Shown piece after piece: positions 1 through 5,489 of a stretch of DNA of 11,272 nucleotides. The stretch covers positions 1 through 11,272 of the forward strand of contig MNUP01000001.1 of NCBI GenBank assembly GCA_001871075.1, given 5' to 3'. Numbering within the stretch: the first letter of the stretch is position 1; the number at the start of each line of letters is the position of its first letter. The DNA is from Candidatus Desantisbacteria bacterium CG1_02_49_89. GTDB lineage: Bacteria > Desantisbacteria > UBA1551. A program made the position numbers and the translations under genes. A model generated the notes under the pieces. The model did not search any database, had not been told where the DNA came from, and was given only the letters and a program-made list of their open reading frames with translations.

Positions 1-106
1 TTTTCTGCTCATCCTTTAAAACAATAATCTTTCTGTTGGGGATAAGACATACGGTTACTTCCTGCTCTGGAAATCGTCCTACTTTCCAGGTTCTGCCTTC
101 GAGAGT
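1..106 (-). pseudogene. possible transposase C-terminal remnant, running off the left edge
   Basis: A minus-strand frame stays open from about position 178 to the window edge. Its last third reads like a small beta-rich domain (EGRTWKVGRFPEQEVTV, then CLIPNRKIIVLKDEQK). This loosely resembles the beta-barrel end of DDE/Mu-type transposases, where a G+.+.VGR segment precedes a V.V..... pattern. There is no start codon in a sensible place, and the upstream part of the frame is made of the C/G-rich palindrome at 110-163, so no intact gene is present here. It could equally be a chance frame or the end of an unrelated gene continuing beyond the edge. The assignment rests on impression only. Confidence 0.2.
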
Positions 107-109
107 ACC

Positions 110-163
110 CACCCCCCTCACCCTACCCCTCTCCCTCGAGGGGAGAGGATAAAGGAGAGGGTG
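110..163. repeat. C/G-rich palindromic intergenic repeat
   Basis: A CCCTCACCCTACCCCTCTCCC tract faces a GGGAGAGG..AAAGGAGAGGG tract. The inner stem is CCTCTCCC (128-135) with GGGAGAGG (141-148) around a 5-base loop, and the outer arms continue with mismatches. Repeats of this 'CCCTCACCC...GAGAGGGTGA' type are scattered through intergenic spaces of many bacterial genomes. It lies about 100 bases beyond the terminator of the SBP operon and shows no sign of a gene. Confidence 0.7.
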
Positions 164-214
164 ATTATTACCTGATTTTTAAACCAGCCAGCCTAAATAA
201 TTTTCCCCCGGCTA

Positions 215-252
215 TGTGACACTTTGATTGTTCCCAATGTGACCTTTTGATT
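215..252 (+). repeat. two 15-bp direct repeats, possible IS-end remnant
   Basis: TGTGACACTTTGATT (215-229) and TGTGACCTTTTGATT (238-252) differ at two positions and start 23 bases apart, separated by GTTCCCAA. Short direct repeats of this kind near a TGT... terminus resemble the repeated transposase-binding sites at ends of IS21-type elements. No IS genes lie to the right, so this could be a solo end or a regulatory repeat. The family assignment is an inference. The rest of 1-344 holds only the palindrome at 110-163, the terminator and no further recognisable feature. Confidence 0.4.
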
Positions 253-265
253 ATTTCCGCACAGG

Positions 266-298
266 AAAAATAAAAAACCGCCATAAAAGCAGGCGGGA
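266..298 (-). terminator. intrinsic terminator of the tonB-HEAT-SBP unit
   Basis: Read on the minus strand, CCGCC (296-292) pairs with GGCGG (282-278) around a 9-base loop and is followed by TTTTTTATTTTT. It sits 47 bases after the stop codon of the binding-protein gene. Stem, loop and T-tract are all visible and in the right order for Rho-independent termination. Confidence 0.8.
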
Positions 299-344
299 TT
301 TTCAAGGATAAAACCCACGTTTAATCTCAGTGACGAAGAAAAAA

Positions 345-1184
345 CTAGCGCAAGGACCTATCGGAACCGAACCACTTGTTAAAGATCTCGATGTATCTTT
401 TCGAGAGCTTCAGCTCGGAAATAAGCGCGTTGAACCACGGTATGCAATGCCATTCCTCGCTTTTCTTGGTCTCATCAGAACCCTTGGGGAACATCACGCA
501 GTAGAAATCCTGGCTTAGCCTGCCCGGGACCACCCTGTAACCCGTATGCTCCAGGCATATATTTTCGGCAAGAAGGCCGTCGCACACGAAAGCGTCCGCC
601 TTCTCCCTTAAAAGCATCGAGAACGCTTCAGCCTCGTCCTTTACTATGCTTATGCCCGCGTTCTTGAACTTCCTGTTCGCGACCTGCTTCCCGCGTGTCC
701 CTTCAACCACCGCTATCCGCACGCCCTGTTTGTCCAGAGCGTCGCAGCTTTTCACATCCGGTCCCTTTTCGGTGACGATAACTGCCTGGCCCGACTGGAA
801 ATACGGCTCGCTGAACCTGTAAAAGACTGCCAGGTCAATGGTTCTCGGCGCGCCTGAAAGCACGATATCGCACTCCGGATTCTCAAGAAGGCCTTCGGGC
901 TTGATCTCAATAAGGCTGAGTTTCACACCCAGCATGTCCGCCAGCTCCGCGGCGATGTCAGCGTTGAACCCTGTAATGTTTCCCTGTTCGTCCGCAAACG
1001 CAAACGGAGGGCAGCCTGTGACCACGCCCACTTTTATCTCTCCGTTGGCGATAACGTCTGAGATCAGGTCCTGGGCATCTGCGACTGCCAAAGGAAAACA
1101 TAATACCGCTGCCGCAGCGGCGATCATCAAAAATTCCGCTGGGGAAAATTTTCGGGCCAAAATAGTTCTGTTGTTCTTTTTCAA
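345..1184 (-). CDS. periplasmic amino-acid-type ABC transporter substrate-binding protein (SBP_bac_3 family)
   Basis: The 279-residue product begins with a positively charged stretch and a hydrophobic core (about residues 17-34), with likely signal cleavage after VADA (residue 37). The mature part follows family 3 binding proteins: GEIKVGVVTGCPPFAF, then G.ITGFNADIAAELADMLGVKL, then a D-I-V-L-SG segment, a FSEPY motif and a late GTRGKQVA hinge region. Such proteins capture polar amino acids or similar solutes for an ABC importer; no permease or ATPase is in the window, so the ligand and partners are unknown. The start is TTG (1184-1182), one base after the stop of the HEAT gene, with GGGAG six bases upstream. 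An alternative ATG 19 codons later would shorten the signal peptide. The mature chain has seven cysteines, unusual for this fold. It is the last gene before the terminator at 266-298. Confidence 0.88.
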   Translation of the reverse strand: MKKNNRTILARKFSPAEFLMIAAAAAVLCFPLAVADAQDLISDVIANGEIKVGVVTGCPPFAFADEQGNITGFNADIAAELADMLGVKLSLIEIKPEGLLENPECDIVLSGAPRTIDLAVFYRFSEPYFQSGQAVIVTEKGPDVKSCDALDKQGVRIAVVEGTRGKQVANRKFKNAGISIVKDEAEAFSMLLREKADAFVCDGLLAENICLEHTGYRVVPGRLSQDFYCVMFPKGSDETKKSEEWHCIPWFNALISELKLSKRYIEIFNKWFGSDRSLR

Positions 1185-1185
1185 A

Positions 1186-2580
1186 TCAGTCTCCCGGCTC
1201 GATCTCGGGCATCCCTATGGTTATCTTCCCAGGAGGGAAGTATACGTATTTATAATAAAGCCTTGTAATCCGGCCTTTACCCGCGCACGTAGGGCAAATA
1301 CCCGAACCGCCGCACCACCCGCAGGTAAAAGGCATGAGCATCGCGCTGACCGTTTTCCCGCTGCCCCCGCACCCCGGGCAGGCCTTTGCGCCGCCGCACA
1401 CGGGGCATGTTATTTCTCTGCTTGAACTTTCCTTTTTTACTTTCCCGCCGTAATACTGCTCAAGCGCCTGCGCTGCCCTGGGGCGGTACGCATCATAATT
1501 CAGCAGTTTTGTCAGGAACTGCAGGGTTTTTTCCTCCCCGAACTTCGCAAGGAAGAACGCGTTTTTCAGGCGCGCGTCAAAACTTCCCTCTCTTTCAACC
1601 ATCTTTCTTCCTGCCTGCTCTATCGCTGATTTACCCATTCTGCTCAGAGATCCTGCCGCGTAATTCCTGATCTCCCCGCTGGCGTCATCCATGGCTTCAA
1701 GCAGCGCGGGAACCGCGGAAGTATCCCCGATAGTACCCAGCGCTTCGGCAGAATATTTCCTTTCCTCTTCGTTTTTGCTCCGGTCGCCCAGGTTATCCGC
1801 CAGCGCAATGACCGCGGGTTTACCGAGTTTTGCCAGCGATATGACTATGTATTTTCTGATGTCTATGCTCCTGTCATCAAGCGCTTTTATAAGGGCCGGG
1901 ATAACCGCGGTATCTTTGGTTTTTTCAAGCGCTTTGCCCAGGGCTATCGCGGCGTACATCTTCGTGCTTCTCGCAGACAGCGCCTTCAATAACGCGGGAA
2001 CCGCGGCCTCGCCCATATTTCCGAGCACGTAGGCAGCGCTTACGCGCAGCGCTACTTCCCTGTCTTTCCTGAGCACACCGCTAAGCACCGTTATCGCGGC
2101 CGTGTCTCCGATCTTACCCAGGGAGGTTATGGCGCGCTCCCTATTCGCGGCAACCTTGTCCTTCAGGGCTTCTGCCAGGGCAGGAACCGCGGCAGGGCCG
2201 CCTATCTCGCCCAGGATCTCGGCGGTGAGCCCCCTTATTTCTTTATCAGGGTCCTTCAGCATCTTTGCCAGGACCGGGGTTATGGAACTGTCGCTGAGCC
2301 TGGCAAGGGCCTCAACGGCGGATCTTCTTACAGCCGCGGAACCGTCTTTAAGCGCGTCAACCAGCGCGGTGATCGCGGACGCGTCTCCGTTTTCGCCAAG
2401 GATTTCCGCCGCGCGTTCCCTCACCTTGCTATTTTCATTTTTCAGCAGGTCAAGCAAAACAGGCAGGGGAACGGTATTGCCGATCTCCTCGGGATTTACA
2501 ATTCCCGCGCTGCGGGACGAAGCCGGCGCATAGACGCAGAAAAGCAACAAAAATATTATAATACCCGCGATCCTTTTCAT
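1186..2580 (-). CDS. exported HEAT-repeat protein with two DnaJ-like zinc clusters
   Basis: The 464-residue product starts with a Sec signal (MKRIAGIIIFLLLFCVYA). Residues about 30-380 are nine or ten HEAT/PBS-lyase-type helical repeats with the pattern 'A+PAL..AL.D....+R..AA..LG..G', a scaffold for protein binding. The C-terminal 76 residues change character: C392-x2-C395-x5-C401-x2-C404 and C420-x2-C423-x5-C429-x2-C432, each within CxxCxGxG-like sequence as in the DnaJ cysteine-rich domain. The clusters should bind two metal ions or act in thiol chemistry. ATG 2580-2578 is preceded by AGAGGAAGAGA, a good ribosome site, and lies 33 bases after tonB; the TGA is one base from the next start. 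A zinc-finger module on a protein predicted to leave the cytoplasm is odd. Its specific function is unknown; a periplasmic assembly or chaperone-like scaffold is an inference. Confidence 0.85.
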   Translation of the reverse strand: MKRIAGIIIFLLLFCVYAPASSRSAGIVNPEEIGNTVPLPVLLDLLKNENSKVRERAAEILGENGDASAITALVDALKDGSAAVRRSAVEALARLSDSSITPVLAKMLKDPDKEIRGLTAEILGEIGGPAAVPALAEALKDKVAANRERAITSLGKIGDTAAITVLSGVLRKDREVALRVSAAYVLGNMGEAAVPALLKALSARSTKMYAAIALGKALEKTKDTAVIPALIKALDDRSIDIRKYIVISLAKLGKPAVIALADNLGDRSKNEEERKYSAEALGTIGDTSAVPALLEAMDDASGEIRNYAAGSLSRMGKSAIEQAGRKMVEREGSFDARLKNAFFLAKFGEEKTLQFLTKLLNYDAYRPRAAQALEQYYGGKVKKESSSREITCPVCGGAKACPGCGGSGKTVSAMLMPFTCGWCGGSGICPTCAGKGRITRLYYKYVYFPPGKITIGMPEIEPGD

Positions 2581-2613
2581 TCTCTTCCTCTTTTACTCAT
2601 CCGGAATGGAAAT

Positions 2614-3210
2614 CTAGCGGTTTATATTATACAATACAGGGATCTTGATCGAAAGGGCGTATCTCATTGGCGACGGGGGAAAAGGCGCGGCGCTTTTCAC
2701 GAGCTGCACCGCATCATCATCCAGAGATTTAGACCCGGAAGACTTTGCCACATCAATGCCCGCAACGCTTCCGTCACGCAGGATCTTGACCTTCAGGATA
2801 ACTTCGCCTTCTTCCTCTCTGTCATAAGCTTCCTTAGGGTATTTCCTCCTGGATTTAACGTCGTTCAGCTTCTGCAAGATCAGGCCCAGGTAGGGATTCA
2901 TTATCTCGCTTGTCAGATCGCTGGAAATCTCGGGTTGGGCCGGCTCTTCAGGCTGGGAGACTGCCTGCTCAGGTTGCGGCTCGTGCGTGAAATTATCGGA
3001 TATCTCTTCCCTTGCAGGCTCTTTTGGGACCTCTATCTTTTTTTGTTCTTCCGGAGGTTTATCGGGAGGCGGCCTGCGCAGGCTCATAAGGTCCACCTCG
3101 ATAAACTGCGCCGCGGTATTCGGTATTGTCAGGTTTATCGCGCTTGTGAGCATCAGCAGGTGAACGCCCGCTGAAATTCCCAGGAAAATGTAAAACCTTC
3201 TATTAAGCAA
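2614..3210 (-). CDS. TonB-family energy-transducing protein
   Basis: The 198-residue product has the three parts of TonB. First, an N-terminal membrane helix (residues about 6-27) contains S13-x3-H17 (ISAGVH), equivalent to the Ser/His pair in TonB needed for proton-motive-force coupling through ExbB-ExbD. Second, a Pro/Glu/Lys-rich periplasmic spacer spans about 45-98. Third, a C-terminal TonB domain (about 105-198) has the YP motif (KYPKEAYD), GEVILKVKILRDGSV, SSGSKSLDDDA and PFPPSP. It should carry energy from the inner membrane to an outer-membrane receptor or machine. No exbB, exbD or TonB-dependent receptor is in the window. The start is TTG (3210-3208), preceded by AAAGGGG at good spacing; the first ATG lies inside the membrane helix and is implausible. 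It is the first gene after the promoter at 3243-3270. Confidence 0.9.
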   Translation of the reverse strand: MLNRRFYIFLGISAGVHLLMLTSAINLTIPNTAAQFIEVDLMSLRRPPPDKPPEEQKKIEVPKEPAREEISDNFTHEPQPEQAVSQPEEPAQPEISSDLTSEIMNPYLGLILQKLNDVKSRRKYPKEAYDREEEGEVILKVKILRDGSVAGIDVAKSSGSKSLDDDAVQLVKSAAPFPPSPMRYALSIKIPVLYNINR

Positions 3211-3242
3211 TTATTTCCCCTTTCTTTTAATAGAGGTAGTCT

Positions 3243-3270
3243 ATTATATACTATTACATGGAAATGTCAA
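3243..3270 (-). promoter_or_regulatory. consensus sigma-70 promoter for tonB-HEAT-SBP
   Basis: On the minus strand, TTGACA (3270-3265) is followed by 16 bases and then TATAAT (3248-3243). Both hexamers match the consensus exactly. Transcription should start near 3236, leaving a 5' leader of about 26 bases that contains the ribosome site of tonB. Such a strong match suggests high, largely constitutive expression; no obvious operator palindrome overlaps it. Confidence 0.8.
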
Positions 3271-3286
3271 GTTGAGGCGTAGCCGA

Positions 3287-3347
3287 AATCCCCCCGTTTT
3301 GATTTGCCCGAAGAGCCATCAGCTCGCAGGGAGCAAATCCGGGGGGA
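3287..3347. repeat. imperfect inverted repeat upstream of the tonB promoter
   Basis: CCCCCC (3290-3295) faces GGGGGG (3341-3346), and ATTTGC (3302-3307) faces GCAAAT (3333-3338), leaving a loop of about 25 bases. The element lies just upstream of the -35 box and resembles other C-run/G-run intergenic hairpins. No regulatory role can be read from the sequence. Confidence 0.55.
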
Positions 3348-3379
3348 GAGAAAATCCCACATTCAAACCCAGAGACGAA

Positions 3380-3418
3380 GACCCCGGCAGCTTAATTTCG
3401 CAGAAATTAGCAGGGGTC
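3380..3418. repeat. 39-base interrupted palindrome
   Basis: GACCCC (3380-3385) pairs with GGGGTC (3413-3418), and inside it TAATTTC pairs with GAAATTA around GCA, so RNA from either strand would form a long hairpin. On the minus strand it lies about 115 bases after the stop of the PorV-like gene but is not followed by a T-run, so terminator function is uncertain. Confidence 0.6.
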
Positions 3419-3473
3419 AAGAAAACAATCGGGCGTGATCCTCCAAACTGACTGGCGGACAGGCACCGCTACA

Positions 3474-3530
3474 AAATCCCCCTTAATCCCCCTTTGTCAA
3501 AGGGGGAAAACGGTTCGTTCGGGGAACGAT
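3474..3530. repeat. paired intergenic hairpins abutting the PorV-like stop codon
   Basis: CCCCCTTT (3488-3495) pairs perfectly with AAAGGGGG (3499-3506) around GTC. TCGTTC (3515-3520) pairs with GAACGA (3524-3529) around GGG. Both are of types commonly dispersed in bacterial intergenic DNA ('AATCCCCCTT...AAAGGGGG' and 'GTTCG..CGAAC'). They begin within a few bases of the stop codon of the PorV-like gene and may stall polymerase or protect the mRNA end, although no T-tract follows. The remainder of 3211-3532 contains only the tonB promoter and the two palindromes listed separately. Confidence 0.6.
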
Positions 3531-3532
3531 CC

Positions 3533-5479
3533 CTACTTAATAAGGATTATTACAACACGGCGGTTCTTTGCCCTGCCCTCGTTCGTGTTGTTGGAAGCAA
3601 CCGGCTCGTCTTCGCCGTAACCCATTGTGACCATACGGTCCCCGCCGACCCCTCTGCCGGAGAAGAACGCCCCTGCCGCGTCTGCCCTTTTCTCCGAAAG
3701 CTCGAGATTGGTTCTCTGGTCGCCTGCCGCATCGTTATGGCACTCTATTATTATCTTGTTCTTCGGATACGCTTTCAGGACATCTGTTATCCTGCCCAGG
3801 ATATCTTCAGCGGCAGCCGAAAGGCTCGCGCTTCCGGCTTCAAAAAGCGCGTCCCCCTGAACGGTCATGCTTATCTCATCCCCGGTTTCCTTTATAACCG
3901 CTCCCGCGGCCTTTGCCTCCGCCTTCGCTCTCTCCGGGTCTTTCACAGCGGATTTTACGGGCCTGGGCTCATCCTTCAATTCCATTATCTGTATCACCTC
4001 GTCCACGAATATCTGCTGTGTGTCGATCTGCAGGCCTGCGTGGTATAAGGTGATAATGGGCGCCCCTGATCTTATGTCCTTGAAGTAAAAACTCCCCACT
4101 CCGGACGTAACCGCCACAGACCTTACGTCGGACCAGGGCGCTTCCGCTTCCGAGAATTTCGCGGACCTTGACGTTGTGTAAAGCACTACTGTGTCGTTGA
4201 AATTCTTGTCCGGTTTTCCCTGCGCGTCCTGCGCGATAATGATGATCCTGGACGATATCCCGCCCAGGGTCATCCTTGTCGAAGGAGTGATAAATTTGAG
4301 AGCTGCCGCGCCTGTCTTTAGCGGAGGTGAGAATATAATGGAAAGTCCCATTCGGTGGCTCCCGAACGCGCTGTCGATCCCGGAAAAAGGATATATAAAA
4401 GCGTAATCAAGCTGGTAGCTGGACTGGTTATCCCACGGCGTGAAAACATAACTTGCGCCTGCCGTTATCTGGCGGTAACTCCTGCTCCCAAACCCGAATC
4501 CTCCGCGCACGGCAACTGGTATGCCGGAGATCCTCCATTCTATCCCGGAATTCACAAAGTAATCATATCTGCGCGAGGTAAGGTCGGCTGATACGCTGTA
4601 TTCACCCGCCCTGTAACTCACCCCGATCTTTGAGGAGCTGGAAACATAGTTGTTAACCGCGTATTCCGGATCGGGGCTCTGCAGGTTCATGTCCGGCTGG
4701 TTAAAATCCTTAAGGCAAATCCCGACCGACCAGTTCCGGCTGATAGCGACGAAGAATCCTATGTCGAAGCTTATTCCCAGAACAGACGTTCCCTTGCTGA
4801 AAAGAGGATCCTGCATGCCCTCGATCCAGTTATAATACGGGTCATACCCCCACTGGCTCTCGGCGTAATGCAGCTCTAATATTTTGAAATTAACACCGAG
4901 CGACACTCTTTCGGTCAGTTTCCGCCCATAGGAAAAAATATAGGAATTCTCGGTATAGAGAGTGGAAGCATGACGGTTTATCCAGGACACCCCCATTGCT
5001 CCGACCTTCTCGTCAAAAGGCCTGACATAGCAAAGGAACCCGTCGCCTATATCGTTTCTTTCAGCGGGATAATCAAGCCCGGGGAACAGAAGAGCGTAAG
5101 ACAACCCCATCTGGCTGTTCGTTATCTGGGCAAGGCCGGCAGGATTGTAATATGACGCCATAAAATCATCCGCAAGGCCTGTAAACGCTCCTCCCATGCC
5201 CAGGGCCCTGGGACCCATGCCGATGTCCAGGAAGGACGCGTGGCAGACAGCTGGAAGCTGGATGCTGAAAGCTGAAAGTAAAAGGAATAACAGAATTTTT
5301 AGTGCCCTTCCCTTAAATTTTACATTTTGTCGCCACTTCGGCGACCCGCCGCAGGGGCGGGACTTTTGCACTTTGTCCGCCCAGATCAAACCTGGGGCGA
5401 GATCTCGCCCTGCCTTTACGCAGGGCGGAATCCTTGAGCCATGAACCATGAGCCATGAGCTATGAGCTATTTTAATCAT
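3533..5479 (-). CDS. PorV/PorQ-like outer-membrane barrel fused to an Ig-like domain and an OmpA domain
   Basis: The product is 648 residues from ATG 5479-5477. Residues 1-53 are encoded by intergenic-type repeats. A signal peptide follows (FKGRALKILLFLLL..., cleavage probably after A81). Residues 82-393 match the PorV/PorQ (UPF0164) barrel family, with GPRALGMGGAFTGLADD and YYNPAGLAQ at the start and alternating beta strands after. Residues 394-491 form an Ig-like domain (LKFITP..., FYFKDIRSG). A charged Ala-rich linker leads to an OmpA-like domain (536-648) with HND, NLELSEKRAD and GRAKNRRV, which keeps the Asp and Arg used to bind peptidoglycan. It should span the outer membrane and grip the cell wall. 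In type IX secretion PorV receives cargo with C-terminal sorting domains; a candidate cargo is the gene just upstream. The ribosome site GAGGTG overlaps that gene's TGA, implying coupled translation. Confidence 0.82.
   Translation of the reverse strand: MIKIAHSSWLMVHGSRIPPCVKAGRDLAPGLIWADKVQKSRPCGGSPKWRQNVKFKGRALKILLFLLLSAFSIQLPAVCHASFLDIGMGPRALGMGGAFTGLADDFMASYYNPAGLAQITNSQMGLSYALLFPGLDYPAERNDIGDGFLCYVRPFDEKVGAMGVSWINRHASTLYTENSYIFSYGRKLTERVSLGVNFKILELHYAESQWGYDPYYNWIEGMQDPLFSKGTSVLGISFDIGFFVAISRNWSVGICLKDFNQPDMNLQSPDPEYAVNNYVSSSSKIGVSYRAGEYSVSADLTSRRYDYFVNSGIEWRISGIPVAVRGGFGFGSRSYRQITAGASYVFTPWDNQSSYQLDYAFIYPFSGIDSAFGSHRMGLSIIFSPPLKTGAAALKFITPSTRMTLGGISSRIIIIAQDAQGKPDKNFNDTVVLYTTSRSAKFSEAEAPWSDVRSVAVTSGVGSFYFKDIRSGAPIITLYHAGLQIDTQQIFVDEVIQIMELKDEPRPVKSAVKDPERAKAEAKAAGAVIKETGDEISMTVQGDALFEAGSASLSAAAEDILGRITDVLKAYPKNKIIIECHNDAAGDQRTNLELSEKRADAAGAFFSGRGVGGDRMVTMGYGEDEPVASNNTNEGRAKNRRVVIILIK
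5329..5476 (-). repeat. cluster of palindromes and word repeats inside the 5' end of the PorV-like gene
   Basis: Reading the minus strand, an array of about 8-base words (GCTCATGG variants, 5476-5430) is followed by five hairpins in 99 bases: CGCCCTGC/GCAGGGCG (5427-5406), the perfect palindrome GGGCGAGATCTCGCCC (5410-5395), CCCAG/CTGGG (5396-5380), CCCGCC/GGCGGG (5361-5345) and GTCGCC/GGCGAC (5345-5329). This is typical intergenic repeat material, yet it lies between a well-placed start codon and the signal peptide and keeps the frame open. Confidence 0.75.
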
Positions 5480-5483
5480 AATG

Positions 5484-5489
5484 CACCTC
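5484..5489 (-). promoter_or_regulatory. ribosome binding site that sets the PorV-like start
   Basis: GAGGTG ends four bases before ATG 5479-5477 and overlaps the TGA (5490-5488) of the upstream gene. No comparable site precedes a usable in-frame start near the signal peptide: the ATG at about 5325 is out of frame and followed at once by TAA. Confidence 0.65.

Noticed and set aside
838-1425. A 195-codon plus-strand open frame opposite the binding-protein and HEAT genes
   Set aside because: It lies antisense to two genes with strong family signatures, crosses their junction, and its translation is low-complexity Ser/Ala/Arg with no ribosome site or recognisable domain.
3494-4048. A 184-codon plus-strand open frame opposite the OmpA part of the PorV-like gene
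   Set aside because: It is the antisense shadow of a conserved OmpA domain and starts in a C/G-run repeat; no family resemblance.
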